Shown one piece after another: positions 15,865-24,559 of a DNA stretch of 26,090 nucleotides. Within the stretch, counting starts at the first letter, position 1, and the number at the start of each line of letters is the position of its first letter. The position numbers were made by a program, and so were the translations under genes. Below the pieces are notes generated by a model. It was not told where the DNA came from. It saw nothing but the letters and a program-made list of their open reading frames with translations, and made no database searches. The DNA comes from Acidobacteriota bacterium (GTDB lineage: Bacteria > Acidobacteriota > Terriglobia > Terriglobales > Acidobacteriaceae), in contig JAJZAL010000050.1 of NCBI GenBank assembly GCA_021799405.1, positions 1-26,090 on the forward strand, given 5' to 3'.

Positions 15865-17049
15865 ATGGCGGACAAGAAATATGATACCCCGATGCTGGAT
15901 GAGTTGGAAAAAGGCCCGTGGCCAAGCTTCGTGAAGGAGATAAAACAGGCCATGGACATCAGTCCGGCCTCGCAAGACCTTCTCGGAGTGCTGGAGGTCT
16001 CGTACGAGGACAAGAAGAACCACTGGAAGCATGGCGGCATTGTTGGGGTCATGGGTTATGGCGGCGGGATCATTGGCCGTTATAGCGACATGCCGGAGCG
16101 TTTTCCCAAGGTCGCCCACTTTCACACCCTGCGCGTCAACATGCCGTCCGGATGGTTTTATACCAGCGATGCCTTGCGCACCTTGTGCGATATCTGGGAG
16201 CGCCACGGTTCCGGTCTGACCAATATGCATGGATCCACCGGGGACGTCATTTTTCTGGGCACTACGACCGATGAATTGGAGCCAACTTTCAAGGACCTGA
16301 CCGCTGCAGGGTTCGACCTGGGAGGGTCCGGATCTTGTGTGCGGACTCCCTCTGCCTGCGTGGGGAAAGCTCGCTGCGAGTGGGCGTGCTATGACACCCT
16401 GGCCGCCTGTAACGACATCACGCAGACCTATCAGGACGAGTTGCATCGGCCCGGCTTCCCCTACAAGTTCAAATTCAAGTTCAGCGGCTGCCCGAACGAT
16501 TGCGTCGCCTCCATTGCCCGCTCGGACCTGGCCATTATCGGCACTTGGAAAGACGACATCCAGCAGGACGATGCCGCAGTGGCCGAGTACGCCGCGGCCG
16601 GGTTGGACATCCAGAGGGACGTTTGCAATCACTGCCCCACGAAATGTATGGATTGGGACGGCACCAAGCTAACCATCAGTAACAGAGAATGTGTGCATTG
16701 CATGCACTGCATCAATGTCATGCCGAAGGCCCTGCGTCCCGGCAAGGAGAAGGGCGCGGCGATCCTGATTGGGGCGAAAGCGCCGATCGTGCAGGGTGCG
16801 CTGCTGGCTTCGGTGCTGATCCCCTTTGTGCCTGTCGAGGAGTTGCTGGACACGATCAAGGAACTGACTTCCCGCATTTGGGACTTCTGGGGAGAGTATG
16901 GCAAGAACCGCGAGCGGATCGGGGAATTGATCCAGCGTGTAGGCATGGCGAATTTTCTGGATGCCATCGGGTTGGATCCTGTGCCCCAGATGGTCTCTGC
17001 GCCCCGCGACAATCCATATGTTTACTTCAAGGCGGAAGACAAAATATAG
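15865..17049 (+). CDS. dsrA: Dissimilatory sulfite reductase alpha subunit
   Basis: With DsrB, reduces sulfite at a siroheme-[4Fe-4S] centre; sulfur is passed to DsrC. The 394-residue protein contains the siroheme/cluster ligands CVGKARC (C-x5-C) and CPNDC (C-x3-C), then an inserted ferredoxin domain with CNHCPTKC and CVHCMHC. The [15 protein letters not shown] signature reads [11 protein letters not shown] here, and the protein begins [20 protein letters not shown]. The ATG has a good AAAGGAG. It is followed by dsrB after 56 bases. dsrD downstream argues for the reductive form. Confidence 0.97.
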   Translation: MADKKYDTPMLDELEKGPWPSFVKEIKQAMDISPASQDLLGVLEVSYEDKKNHWKHGGIVGVMGYGGGIIGRYSDMPERFPKVAHFHTLRVNMPSGWFYTSDALRTLCDIWERHGSGLTNMHGSTGDVIFLGTTTDELEPTFKDLTAAGFDLGGSGSCVRTPSACVGKARCEWACYDTLAACNDITQTYQDELHRPGFPYKFKFKFSGCPNDCVASIARSDLAIIGTWKDDIQQDDAAVAEYAAAGLDIQRDVCNHCPTKCMDWDGTKLTISNRECVHCMHCINVMPKALRPGKEKGAAILIGAKAPIVQGALLASVLIPFVPVEELLDTIKELTSRIWDFWGEYGKNRERIGELIQRVGMANFLDAIGLDPVPQMVSAPRDNPYVYFKAEDKI

Positions 17050-17105
17050 CGCGTCGGCCGGGGAGCCGCAGCGCACCCGGCTACCAGGAGAATGGAGACA
17101 CGATC

Positions 17106-18188
17106 ATGGCAACAGCCCCAGTCAAGCGCATCACGGACATTGGTCCACCGAGCTACGAAAAGTTCCTGCATCCGGTCATCAAGAAAAACTATGGTCTGTG
17201 GAAGTATCACGAGAACATTGCCCCCGGTGTCCTCTGTCATGTTTCGGAGACAGGTGACCGCATCTACACGGTGCGGGCCGGCTCGCCGCGGCTGCTTAGC
17301 ACGCACACCATCCGCATGTTCGCGGCGTTGGCGGACAAGTACTGCGATGGGTTCCTGCGTTTTACCAGTCGCAACAACGTGGAGTTCCTGCTGGACAAGA
17401 AGGAAAATATCGAACCGCTGAAGCAGGAGCTTCATGCCGCCGGTTTTCCCGTGGGAGGCACCAACAACGCCATCAGCAATATAGTGCATACGCAGGGATG
17501 GGTGCATTGCCACTCCTCGGCAACGGACGCTTCTGGCATTGTCAAGTGCGTCATGGATGCACTATACGAGCACTTCACAGAAGAAAAGCTGCCGGCTAAG
17601 ATGCGCATTGCACTGGCCTGCTGCCTGAATATGTGCGGCGCGGTACATTGCTCGGACATTGCCATTCTCGGCATCCATCGCAAGCCGCCGCAGATCAATA
17701 CTGACACGATCAACAAGATCTGCGAAATCCCCAACGTGATCGCTTCCTGCCCGACCGGGGCCATCCGCACCGCTACGGTCAATGGCAAGCCTTCGGTGGA
17801 GGTTGTGGAGGAGCAGTGCATGTACTGCGGCAACTGCTACACCGTCTGCCCGGCGATGCCGCTGAACGACCCTGCCAATGATGGGATTTCCATCTGGGTG
17901 GGGGGCAAGGTGAGCAACGCGCGCAGCGAGCCGCGCTTCTCTAAATTGGCCATTCCTTTTCTGCCCAACAATCCGCCGCGCTGGCCGGAGGTGGTGAACG
18001 CGGTGGTAAACATCGTCAATGTCTATGTGGAGAACGCGCGCAAGCATGAGCGTATGGGGGAGTGGATCGAACGCATCGGATGGCCTCGTTTCTTTGAGCT
18101 GACGGGCATTGAGTTCACCCGCTACCACATAGACGACTTCAAAAATGCCGGCCTGACATATGCCCGCTCGGCGCACATCCGGTACTAG
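17106..18188 (+). CDS. dsrB: Dissimilatory sulfite reductase beta subunit
   Basis: Partner of DsrA in the alpha2beta2 enzyme and carrier of the catalytic siroheme. With the ATG at 17106 it has 360 residues, starting [20 protein letters not shown], and a GGAGA ribosome site 7 bases upstream. Conserved blocks are [25 protein letters not shown] (siroheme-cluster cysteines), CPTGAI, and the ferredoxin motif [12 protein letters not shown]. The C-terminal helical end ([11 protein letters not shown]...) is also typical. A longer in-frame reading back to 16689 runs through dsrA and is not real. Confidence 0.97.
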   Translation: MATAPVKRITDIGPPSYEKFLHPVIKKNYGLWKYHENIAPGVLCHVSETGDRIYTVRAGSPRLLSTHTIRMFAALADKYCDGFLRFTSRNNVEFLLDKKENIEPLKQELHAAGFPVGGTNNAISNIVHTQGWVHCHSSATDASGIVKCVMDALYEHFTEEKLPAKMRIALACCLNMCGAVHCSDIAILGIHRKPPQINTDTINKICEIPNVIASCPTGAIRTATVNGKPSVEVVEEQCMYCGNCYTVCPAMPLNDPANDGISIWVGGKVSNARSEPRFSKLAIPFLPNNPPRWPEVVNAVVNIVNVYVENARKHERMGEWIERIGWPRFFELTGIEFTRYHIDDFKNAGLTYARSAHIRY

Positions 18189-18199
18189 GAGGGAACACT

Positions 18200-18448
18200 A
18201 TGTCTGTCCCAGTCGAAACCATTGCGGAAGAGATGTTCAAGATGGTCACGGAATACCAGGGGAAAAAAAACCTGAAGGCCTTGGACCTGACCAAGGCCAT
18301 GATAGCCAAATACGGCGACGCGGAATGCAGCAAAGATGACTGCAAGCACGCCATCCGTCTACTGATGGATTCCGGGCGCTGTGTCTACAGCTATTTTGGG
18401 GGAAGTTTTATTACCCTGCCGCACAAAGAAGGAGCCGCGCCGGAGTAG
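18200..18448 (+). CDS. dsrD: DsrD, small winged-helix protein of reductive dsr operons
   Basis: An 82-residue winged-helix protein beginning MSVPVETIAEEMFKMVTEYQ, with the GRCVYSYFGGSFITLP end typical of DsrD. It lies 11 bases after dsrB with GGAGGGA upstream of the ATG. DsrD is found in most sulfite-reducing organisms and is reported to act as an allosteric activator of DsrAB; sulfur oxidizers generally lack it. Its presence is the main sign of a reductive direction here. Confidence 0.92.
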   Translation: MSVPVETIAEEMFKMVTEYQGKKNLKALDLTKAMIAKYGDAECSKDDCKHAIRLLMDSGRCVYSYFGGSFITLPHKEGAAPE

Positions 18449-18487
18449 TCCTAACGAAGCCACATGGCAACGTCTCAGCACGGCATG

Positions 18488-18496
18488 AAGGAGAGG
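18488..18496 (+). promoter_or_regulatory. Shine-Dalgarno deciding the start of the ferritin-like gene
   Basis: AAGGAGAGG lies 6 bases before the ATG at 18503. An earlier in-frame ATG at 18464 has no comparable site. Confidence 0.65.
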
Positions 18497-18502
18497 ATCG
18501 CA

Positions 18503-18955
18503 ATGAACGCAAAAACGCTGGACAGGAAAAAAGTTGCGGATCGACAGGTGGCGCTTACCACCCTGCTGCGCCAGTGGCAGCAGATCGAAGACCACAGCGT
18601 TGAATCGACCACGCACATCATCCAGCAGACGAAGAATCCGTTCATCCAGCTGCTGATGGAGATCATCCGGCAAGATTCGGCGATGCACAAAAAGGTACAG
18701 CAATTCATCCTCGACAGCTTGGAAAAAGAAGCTGTCACATTGACGCCGGAGGACGTGGGGGAAATTTGGGAGAGCATCGAGCAACACGCGGCTATGGAGA
18801 GGAAGACCATCGAACTGGCGGAAAAGGCGCAGAAGGAATGCCACCTCTTTGTCCCCAGCCAACTTCTGACCTACCTCATTGAGGATGAGCATTTGCATGA
18901 CCGCCTGCTTGGTCAGCTTGAGGACTTCAAACGCACGATGTATTCCAACGGATAA
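18503..18955 (+). CDS. Small all-helical ferritin/hemerythrin-like protein in the dsr operon
   Basis: A 150-residue protein predicted by eye to be four long helices. Each helix carries acidic or histidine residues at spacings seen in ferritin-like diiron proteins: QIEDHS, IIRQDSAMHKK, IEQHAAMERK and LIEDEHLHDRLL. No transmembrane segment or cysteine pair is evident (a single cysteine, in KECHLF). Family is not firmly recognised; a diiron oxygen or redox sensor, or a structural partner of DsrAB or DsrL, are possibilities. It lies between dsrD and dsrL, 14 bases before dsrL, clearly co-transcribed. If the earlier ATG at 18464 is used it gains 13 residues. Confidence 0.75.
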   Translation: MNAKTLDRKKVADRQVALTTLLRQWQQIEDHSVESTTHIIQQTKNPFIQLLMEIIRQDSAMHKKVQQFILDSLEKEAVTLTPEDVGEIWESIEQHAAMERKTIELAEKAQKECHLFVPSQLLTYLIEDEHLHDRLLGQLEDFKRTMYSNG

Positions 18956-18969
18956 GTAGAGATACGACT

Positions 18970-20628
18970 ATGGGTCTCTTTAAGGAAGTCAAGAAACCGG
19001 TCATCAAAGGAGGAGGGAGCGGCGCGGACATCTCCCACACGCGACCGCATTTCGTGGAGAAGACACCTCCCTGCATCAGTACTTGCCCATGCGGTACGGA
19101 CATACGAGGATGGCTGACGACGATTGCGCAGGCCGAAGAATACGGGCGCACCCATGAGCAAGCCTGTGAGATCGCCTGGCAGAAAATCACCGAGCACAAT
19201 CCTTTTCCGGCAGTCTGCGGACGGGTTTGCCCGCATCCGTGCGAAGACGCGTGCAACCGCAGCGCTAAGGAAGGAAGCGTGGCCATCAATGCGCTGGAGC
19301 GCTATGTGGGCGACTTCGGACTCTCCAAGGCGCTCAAGCTGGCGAAGCTGACTGAAGAGATGCAGCCGGAGAAGGTGGCGGTCATCGGTGCCGGTCCGGC
19401 AGGACTTTCCTGTGCTTATCAACTGGCGCGGCGCGGCTATGGCGTCACTGTGTTTGAGGCTTTCAGCCGCGCCGGGGGCATGCTGCGGTACGGCATTCCC
19501 TGCTATCGCCTTCCCCGAGAGATTCTCGATGCGGAAATACAAAACATCCTGGACACAGGGGTCGAACTGCGTTGCAACACACAGGTGGGCCGCAACATTT
19601 CCCTGGAACAGCTTCGTAGGGACTACGCTGCCATCTTCGTGGGGATCGGCGCCCATAAAGGGGCGCGACTGGGAGTGCCAGGCGAGGATGCGCCAAATGT
19701 CTATACCGGTACGGAGTTCCTGAACCACGCCAACAGCGGCGAAGCTGTTGATCTTGGCAAAACTGTGATTGTGGTAGGTGGCGGCGACACGGCCATCGAT
19801 GCAGCGCGTATGAGTAAGCGGCTGGGCGCTTCCGTGACCATCTTCTACCGCCGCACACGCCAGGAGATGCCTGCTATCAAGCCGGAAATCGAAGGGGCGT
19901 TGGAAGAAGGGGTCAAGATCGATTTTCTGGTTGCGCCGGTAGAAGTGTTGCTGAAGGATGGCAAAGCTGTGGGTCTGAAGTGCATTCGCATGGAACTGGG
20001 CGAACCGGATGCCTCAGGACGGCGGCGGCCGGTTCCGATTGTGGGGTCCGAGTTCGAAACTGCGGCCAGCGCGATCATCACGGCCATCAGCCAGGCGCCG
20101 GAGTGGGACGGACTGGCGGACATCCAGCCGGACAAGAACTGGCTCAAGACCGGAGAGTGGGGCGAGATCGGACTGGACGGGCTGTTTGCGGGCGGTGACG
20201 ATACCGGCCTGGCGCTGGTGACCACGGCGATTTCGCAGGGTCAGTTTGCCGCCAAGGCCATCGACGCCAAGCTGCGGGGCAGAAAGCTGGAAAGCCCCTT
20301 GCATGGCTCCACTATCAAGCCGGAGAACTTGAAGCTGGGCTGGTACAAGGAAATGGCCCGTCACGAGCGCGCGCACATCCCCGCAGCAGAACGAGAGAAG
20401 GACACCGAGATCGAGTTGGGACTCACCGAAGCCGAAGTCTTTGAAGAAGCAAAACGCTGCATGTCCTGCGGCATGTGCATGGACTGCGAGACCTGCTGGA
20501 TGCTTTGCTCCAATAGCTGTTTTGTGAAACAGCCCAAGGGAGAACACTTCAAGATCAAGCTGGAGCTTTGCAACGGATGTCAGAAGTGCGCACAGGAATG
20601 CCCGTGCGGCTATATCGAAATGCAATGA
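18970..20628 (+). CDS. dsrL: DsrL, NAD(P)H-dependent iron-sulfur flavoprotein of the Dsr system
   Basis: Couples NAD(P)H to DsrAB. The 552-residue protein is GltD-like: N-terminal cluster cysteines (PPCISTCPCG at C35, C39, C41; CGRVCPHPCEDAC from C83), FAD motif VIGAGPAGLSCAYQLARRGYG (from about 137), NAD(P) motif VVGGGDTAIDAARMSKRLGA (about 266) and a C-terminal ferredoxin region from about 497 (CMSCGMCMDCETC; CNGCQKCAQECPCG). The sulfur-oxidizer DsrL is longer (about 650 residues in Allochromatium); the shorter form here may fit the DsrL-2 group linked to sulfite reduction, an inference to be checked by tree. It starts 14 bases after the preceding gene with a weak ribosome site. It is not plain glutamate synthase beta: the C-terminal ferredoxin part and dsr context exclude that. 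Confidence 0.93.
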   Translation: MGLFKEVKKPVIKGGGSGADISHTRPHFVEKTPPCISTCPCGTDIRGWLTTIAQAEEYGRTHEQACEIAWQKITEHNPFPAVCGRVCPHPCEDACNRSAKEGSVAINALERYVGDFGLSKALKLAKLTEEMQPEKVAVIGAGPAGLSCAYQLARRGYGVTVFEAFSRAGGMLRYGIPCYRLPREILDAEIQNILDTGVELRCNTQVGRNISLEQLRRDYAAIFVGIGAHKGARLGVPGEDAPNVYTGTEFLNHANSGEAVDLGKTVIVVGGGDTAIDAARMSKRLGASVTIFYRRTRQEMPAIKPEIEGALEEGVKIDFLVAPVEVLLKDGKAVGLKCIRMELGEPDASGRRRPVPIVGSEFETAASAIITAISQAPEWDGLADIQPDKNWLKTGEWGEIGLDGLFAGGDDTGLALVTTAISQGQFAAKAIDAKLRGRKLESPLHGSTIKPENLKLGWYKEMARHERAHIPAAEREKDTEIELGLTEAEVFEEAKRCMSCGMCMDCETCWMLCSNSCFVKQPKGEHFKIKLELCNGCQKCAQECPCGYIEMQ

Positions 20629-20649
20629 GCGAAAGAGGAGTAAAAAACG

Positions 20650-20967
20650 ATGCCTAAGTTCGAAGCAAACGGTCATAGCTACGAAGTGGATGAGGATGGC
20701 TTTCTGCAGGATCCAGAAATCTGGAACGAGGAAGTGGCTAAGGATTTTATGACCACGGAAGGAATCACGGAACTGACTGCGGATCACTGGAAGGTGATCA
20801 AGATGTTGCGGGACTATTACCTGCAGTTCGGAATTGCGCCGATGGTGCGCAAAGTCTGCAAGGACACAGGTTTCAAGCTGGGCCGAATCTATGAGTTGTT
20901 TCCGTCGGGACCGGCCAAGGGCGCTTGCAAACTGGCGGGTCTACCCAAGCCAACCGGGTGCGTCTAG
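20650..20967 (+). CDS. dsrC: DsrC, sulfur carrier of dissimilatory sulfite reduction
   Basis: Cytoplasmic protein that takes the sulfur of sulfite from DsrAB as a trisulfide on two C-terminal cysteines. At 105 residues it has the usual size. The end GACKLAGLPKPTGCV shows both redox cysteines, C93 and C104, ten residues apart, so it is a true DsrC and not a TusE (which keeps one Cys). YELFPSGPAKGACK is also conserved. AAGAGGAG precedes the ATG. It follows dsrL by 21 bases. Confidence 0.97.
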   Translation: MPKFEANGHSYEVDEDGFLQDPEIWNEEVAKDFMTTEGITELTADHWKVIKMLRDYYLQFGIAPMVRKVCKDTGFKLGRIYELFPSGPAKGACKLAGLPKPTGCV

Positions 20968-21030
20968 CCGCGTCCAAACAGGACCGGAAAGTTGGCGCTC
21001 GTCGGTTGTCCGGCAATCGAGTGCAGCCCC

Positions 21031-21037
21031 AGGGAGG
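21031..21037 (+). promoter_or_regulatory. Shine-Dalgarno deciding the RsbRD_N-like start
   Basis: AGGGAGG lies 7 bases before the ATG at 21045. A longer in-frame reading from 20925 would overlap the end of dsrC and add sequence without conservation. Confidence 0.6.
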
Positions 21038-21044
21038 CGCGAAC

Positions 21045-21548
21045 ATGCGCACATTGGACAATGCAGAAATCGATGGGATCGCCAAGGCATGGCTGATCAA
21101 GGTCGTTCAGTCTTTTTCGCTGCACGGCCAACCTTTTCTTGAACAGAAAAAAGATCCCTTCCGCAATCCCATGGGGCATGCGATTCAGGAGAACCTCCCA
21201 ATCGTGCTGCAAGAGATATTGGGCGGCATGGATCGCGCACGGCTGGCGGCGGCGCTGGAAGCGATTGTGCGCATCCGCGCGGTGCAGGAAGCCACCCCTA
21301 GCAAGGCGGTGGAGTTTCTTTTCCAGCTCTCTTCCATCCTGCGAGAGCAATGGAAAGCGTGGCCCGACGCGCAGGAAGAAGTGATGCAGCATACGCAGCA
21401 GGCCGCGCTGATCGCCTTCGATTTGTACATGGCGTGCCGGGAAAAGATTTTCGCTCTGCGAGCGGATGAGGCGCGACGGCGCACGGCACAACTGGAGAGG
21501 GTCTATCAAAAGCTAGAAGCGCAGAGCATGGAGGCGGAGCCGAGATGA
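21045..21548 (+). CDS. RsbRD N-terminal-like helical protein upstream of dsrM
   Basis: A 167-residue soluble helical protein. The segment LPIVLQEILGGMDRARLAA followed by IVRIRAVQEATPSKAVEFLF is the sort of helical bundle annotated as RsbRD N-terminal domain (globin-like sensor fold of stressosome proteins). A gene of this type is known directly before dsrM in several Deltaproteobacteria sulfate reducers. No STAS output domain is attached. The TGA overlaps the dsrM ATG as ATGA, so translation is coupled. Role unknown: a sensor or assembly factor for DsrMKJOP is a guess. Confidence 0.75.
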   Translation: MRTLDNAEIDGIAKAWLIKVVQSFSLHGQPFLEQKKDPFRNPMGHAIQENLPIVLQEILGGMDRARLAAALEAIVRIRAVQEATPSKAVEFLFQLSSILREQWKAWPDAQEEVMQHTQQAALIAFDLYMACREKIFALRADEARRRTAQLERVYQKLEAQSMEAEPR

Positions 21549-22546
21549 GCACGTTGCGAGCTGGCATCGCGTTTTTGGTGGTGTTTCTGGTGGCCGCTCT
21601 GGCGTATTTCGGCGCGGAGACGGCTGCCGTGCGGCCCCTGCTTGCGGACATCCTTCCGTATGCAGCGCTGCTGATTTTTTTGGCTGGTTTCAATTTCAAG
21701 GTGGTTCGCTGGGCATGGTCGCCTGTTCCCTTTCGCATCCCCACCACCTGCGGGCAACAAAAATCATTTCCCTGGATCAAGGCCAACCGCCTGGACAATC
21801 CATCGACCAAGACCGGAGCGTGGGGCCGTATGGCGCTGGAGGTCCTGTGTTTTCGCTCCCTGTTCCGCGATACCCGGGCGGAGTTGCGCGAAGGCCCTAG
21901 AATCGCCTACTCGGAAAATAAATTCCTGTGGCTAGCCGCACTGGCCTTTCATTGGTCTCTTCTCTTCATCCTGCTGCGTCACTTGCGCTTTTTTCTGTTG
22001 CCAGTGCCGCACTGGTTGATGGGGATGAGTGCGCTGGACGGATTTTTTCATGTGGGCGCTCCCAGGCTATACATCACGGATGGGGTGATTTTTCTGGCGC
22101 TGCTCTACCTGCTGGCGCGACGCTTCTGGGATGCGCAAGTACGCTACCTATCTCTGCTGGCGGATTATTTTGCGCTCTTTCTATTGCTCGGACTGGTGTT
22201 GACGGGAATCCAAATGCGCTATTCCGACAGAGTGGACCTGGAAAGGGTCAAGGAGTTTGCTCTCAGCCTGACCGCTTTTTCTCCCCACATTTCGCCCAAC
22301 GTGGCACCTTTGTTTTTCGTTCACCTGACCTTCGTATGTGTTTTGCTGGCTTACATTCCTTTCAGCAAGCTGATGCATCTTGGCGGCGTTTTCCTGAGTC
22401 CCACGCGCAATCTGGCCAACAATAGCCGCATCCAGCGCCACATCAATCCCTGGAATCCCGCAGTGAAGGTCCATACCTATGCGGAGTGGGAGGACGAGTT
22501 CCGGGAAAAAATCAGGGCGGCTGGACTGCCGCTGGAGAAGGAATAA
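21545..22546 (+). CDS. dsrM: DsrM, NarI-like cytochrome b subunit of DsrMKJOP
   Basis: Membrane cytochrome b that exchanges electrons with the quinone pool and passes them to DsrK. The 333-residue protein has an N-terminal hydrophobic hairpin, then KFLWLAALAFHWSLLFILLRH and later hydrophobic segments with histidines (AFHWS, LLRHL, LFFVHLTFV, KLMHLGG) as likely heme b ligands, similar to NarI. About six membrane segments are visible. A PWNP...YAEWEDEFREKI tail is typical of DsrM. The start overlaps the RsbRD-like gene by 4 bases; dsrK follows after two bases. Confidence 0.94.
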   Translation: MSTLRAGIAFLVVFLVAALAYFGAETAAVRPLLADILPYAALLIFLAGFNFKVVRWAWSPVPFRIPTTCGQQKSFPWIKANRLDNPSTKTGAWGRMALEVLCFRSLFRDTRAELREGPRIAYSENKFLWLAALAFHWSLLFILLRHLRFFLLPVPHWLMGMSALDGFFHVGAPRLYITDGVIFLALLYLLARRFWDAQVRYLSLLADYFALFLLLGLVLTGIQMRYSDRVDLERVKEFALSLTAFSPHISPNVAPLFFVHLTFVCVLLAYIPFSKLMHLGGVFLSPTRNLANNSRIQRHINPWNPAVKVHTYAEWEDEFREKIRAAGLPLEKE

Positions 22547-22548
22547 CC

Positions 22549-24171
22549 ATGTCCGATCATGCGCCATCGCCGCAGGAATTGGTCCAGATAACGTATCGGC
22601 CCACAGGGAGCACAGATTGGCTGGAACCGGTTGCCACGCTGTCTAAGGGGAGGTACTGCTACAGCGCGACTCCCAAAAACCTGAAGGCCATGGAGCAGCC
22701 CAACCCGCGTGAGTGGCAGCCCTATGAAGAAGATTGGAAGCTGCCGCCGGGCTGGCAAAAAATCATCCTTCAGGGAATGCAAGAACGGCTGAAGAAATTC
22801 CGCTCCTTCCGACTGTTCATGGAAATTTGCGTGCGCTGCGGAGCCTGCGCCGACAAATGCCACTTTTACCTTGGTTCGGGCGATCCGAAAAACATGCCGG
22901 TTCTGCGGGCGGAGTTGATGCGTTCGGTGTACCGCCGTTATTTCACCATAGCTGGGCGGTTGTTTGGGAAATGGGCGGGTGCGCGCGATTTGACCGTGCC
23001 GGTGCTGAAGGAGTGGTTCTATTACTTTTATCAATGCACGGAATGCCGCCGCTGCTCAGTCTTCTGCCCCTATGGCATCGACACGGCGGAGATCACCATG
23101 ATCGCCCGCGAGTTGCTGAACCTGGTGGGAGTGAACGTCAACTGGGTGATGGAGCCGGTGGCCAATTGCTACCGGGTGGGCAATCACCTGGGCATCCAGC
23201 CGCACAGCTTCGTGAATAGCATCGAGATGGCTGTGGATGATATTGAGGATCTGACTGGCATCCACATCGAGGTCCCTATCAACCGCAAGGGCGCGGAGAT
23301 CCTGTTCGTGATGCCCTCGGCGGACTACTATGCCTCACCCCACTATTACACCCTGCTCGGTTACCTGATGCTGTTCCATGAGATCGGGCTGGATTATACG
23401 ATCAGCGCCTACGCGGCCGAGGGGGGCAACTTCGGACTATTCGCCTCCAACGAAATGATGAAGCAGCTGAATTACAAGATCTACGCCGAGGCCAGACGCC
23501 TGGAGGTGAAATGGCTACTGGGCGGCGAGTGCGGCCACATGTGGCGCGTACTCAATCAATACATGGACACCATGAACGGTCCCGCAGATTTTCTTGAAGT
23601 GCCGGTCTCGCCCGTCACCGGAACGCGTTTTGAGAATACCCGCTCCACCAAGATGGTACACATCTGCGAATTCACCGCCGACTTGATCCATCACGGCAAA
23701 CTGAAGCTGGATCCCAGCCGCAACGATCACTGGCGGGTGACCTTTCACGACTCCTGCAACCCGGCGCGTGGCATGGGGCTGCTGGAGGAACCGCGCGCCA
23801 TCATCCGCAGCACCTGCAATCAGTTTTATGAGATGCCGGAGAACACCATCCGCGAACAGACCTTCTGTTGCGGCAGCGGCGCCGGCCTGGGGACGGATGA
23901 AAACATCGAGATGAGAATGCGCGGCGCATTGCCCCGCGCCAATGCCGTCAAGTACGTCCAACAGCGCCACGGAGTGAACATGCTGGCCTGCATCTGCGCC
24001 ATTGATAAAGCCACCCTGCCCACAGCAATGAACTACTGGGTGCCTGGAGTCGAGGTGGGCGGCGTGCATGAGTTTCTCGGCAACGCCTTGGTGATGCAAG
24101 GCGAAAAAGAACGCACGATCGACCTGCGCGGCGAGCTGCTGAAGGAAAAGGAGGTGCCAGTCCATGCGTAA
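22549..24171 (+). CDS. dsrK: DsrK, HdrD-like Fe-S subunit of DsrMKJOP
   Basis: Cytoplasmic catalytic subunit, thought to reduce the DsrC trisulfide. With ATG at 22549 it has 540 residues and AAGGA just upstream. It has two [4Fe-4S] motifs, CVRCGACADKC (from C94) and CTECRRCSVFCP (from C163), and HdrD-type CCG elements HDSCNPARG (C403) and FCCGSGAGLG (C440-C441) that hold the special [4Fe-4S] centre of heterodisulfide reductases. CEFTADLIHHGKL and the last CICAID are also conserved. It overlaps dsrJ by 8 bases. Confidence 0.95.
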   Translation: MSDHAPSPQELVQITYRPTGSTDWLEPVATLSKGRYCYSATPKNLKAMEQPNPREWQPYEEDWKLPPGWQKIILQGMQERLKKFRSFRLFMEICVRCGACADKCHFYLGSGDPKNMPVLRAELMRSVYRRYFTIAGRLFGKWAGARDLTVPVLKEWFYYFYQCTECRRCSVFCPYGIDTAEITMIARELLNLVGVNVNWVMEPVANCYRVGNHLGIQPHSFVNSIEMAVDDIEDLTGIHIEVPINRKGAEILFVMPSADYYASPHYYTLLGYLMLFHEIGLDYTISAYAAEGGNFGLFASNEMMKQLNYKIYAEARRLEVKWLLGGECGHMWRVLNQYMDTMNGPADFLEVPVSPVTGTRFENTRSTKMVHICEFTADLIHHGKLKLDPSRNDHWRVTFHDSCNPARGMGLLEEPRAIIRSTCNQFYEMPENTIREQTFCCGSGAGLGTDENIEMRMRGALPRANAVKYVQQRHGVNMLACICAIDKATLPTAMNYWVPGVEVGGVHEFLGNALVMQGEKERTIDLRGELLKEKEVPVHA

Positions 24172-24559
24172 GAAATTGGGCATTCTGGCCATCCTGGCGG
24201 TGTTCCTTGGACTGGTGACCTTCCCTTTTTGGCGCAGCTTGGGGATACGGCACTCCCAGCCACCGCCGAACTTGGTTCTGCCCGCAAACCAGAAAGACTG
24301 TGTGATGCCGGTCGCCTATATGCGGTCTTCTCACGTGTTCCTCCTGTTCAATTGGCGGGATTTGGTGGTCCGTCGCGATCGGCACGCCTTTCGTTCCTTT
24401 GACGGTAAGACGTACAACATGAGTCTGACAGGAACGTGTCTGGGCTGCCATAACAAGGAACAGTTTTGCGATCGTTGCCATACGTACATGGGGGTGCGGA
24501 CGCCCGATTGCTGGAACTGCCACATAGATCCCAGGGCGTTGCGCGGAGGCTTGCAATGA
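24164..24559 (+). CDS. dsrJ: DsrJ, triheme cytochrome c of DsrMKJOP
   Basis: Periplasmic triheme cytochrome, 131 residues, with an uncleaved or cleaved N-terminal hydrophobic helix (KLGILAILAVFLGLVTFPF). Three heme c motifs are seen: CLGCH (C92), CDRCH (C102) and CWNCH (C116). Cys46 (in KDCVMPVAYMRSSH) matches the conserved cysteine proposed as an unusual axial heme ligand in DsrJ. Its start overlaps dsrK and its stop overlaps dsrO (ATGA). Electron path through DsrJ is still unclear in the literature. Confidence 0.93.
   Translation: MRKKLGILAILAVFLGLVTFPFWRSLGIRHSQPPPNLVLPANQKDCVMPVAYMRSSHVFLLFNWRDLVVRRDRHAFRSFDGKTYNMSLTGTCLGCHNKEQFCDRCHTYMGVRTPDCWNCHIDPRALRGGLQ

Noticed and set aside
15850..16632. 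260-codon minus-strand frame over the start of dsrA
   Set aside because: Antisense shadow of dsrA with no supporting start or domain.
16689..17105. Upstream extension of dsrB into dsrA
   Set aside because: The in-frame opening overlaps dsrA coding sequence; the conserved DsrB N-terminus and ribosome site fix the start at 17106.
24466..24555. Upstream extension of dsrO into dsrJ
   Set aside because: It overlaps the heme motifs of dsrJ in another frame; the signal peptide and ATGA junction place the start at 24556.
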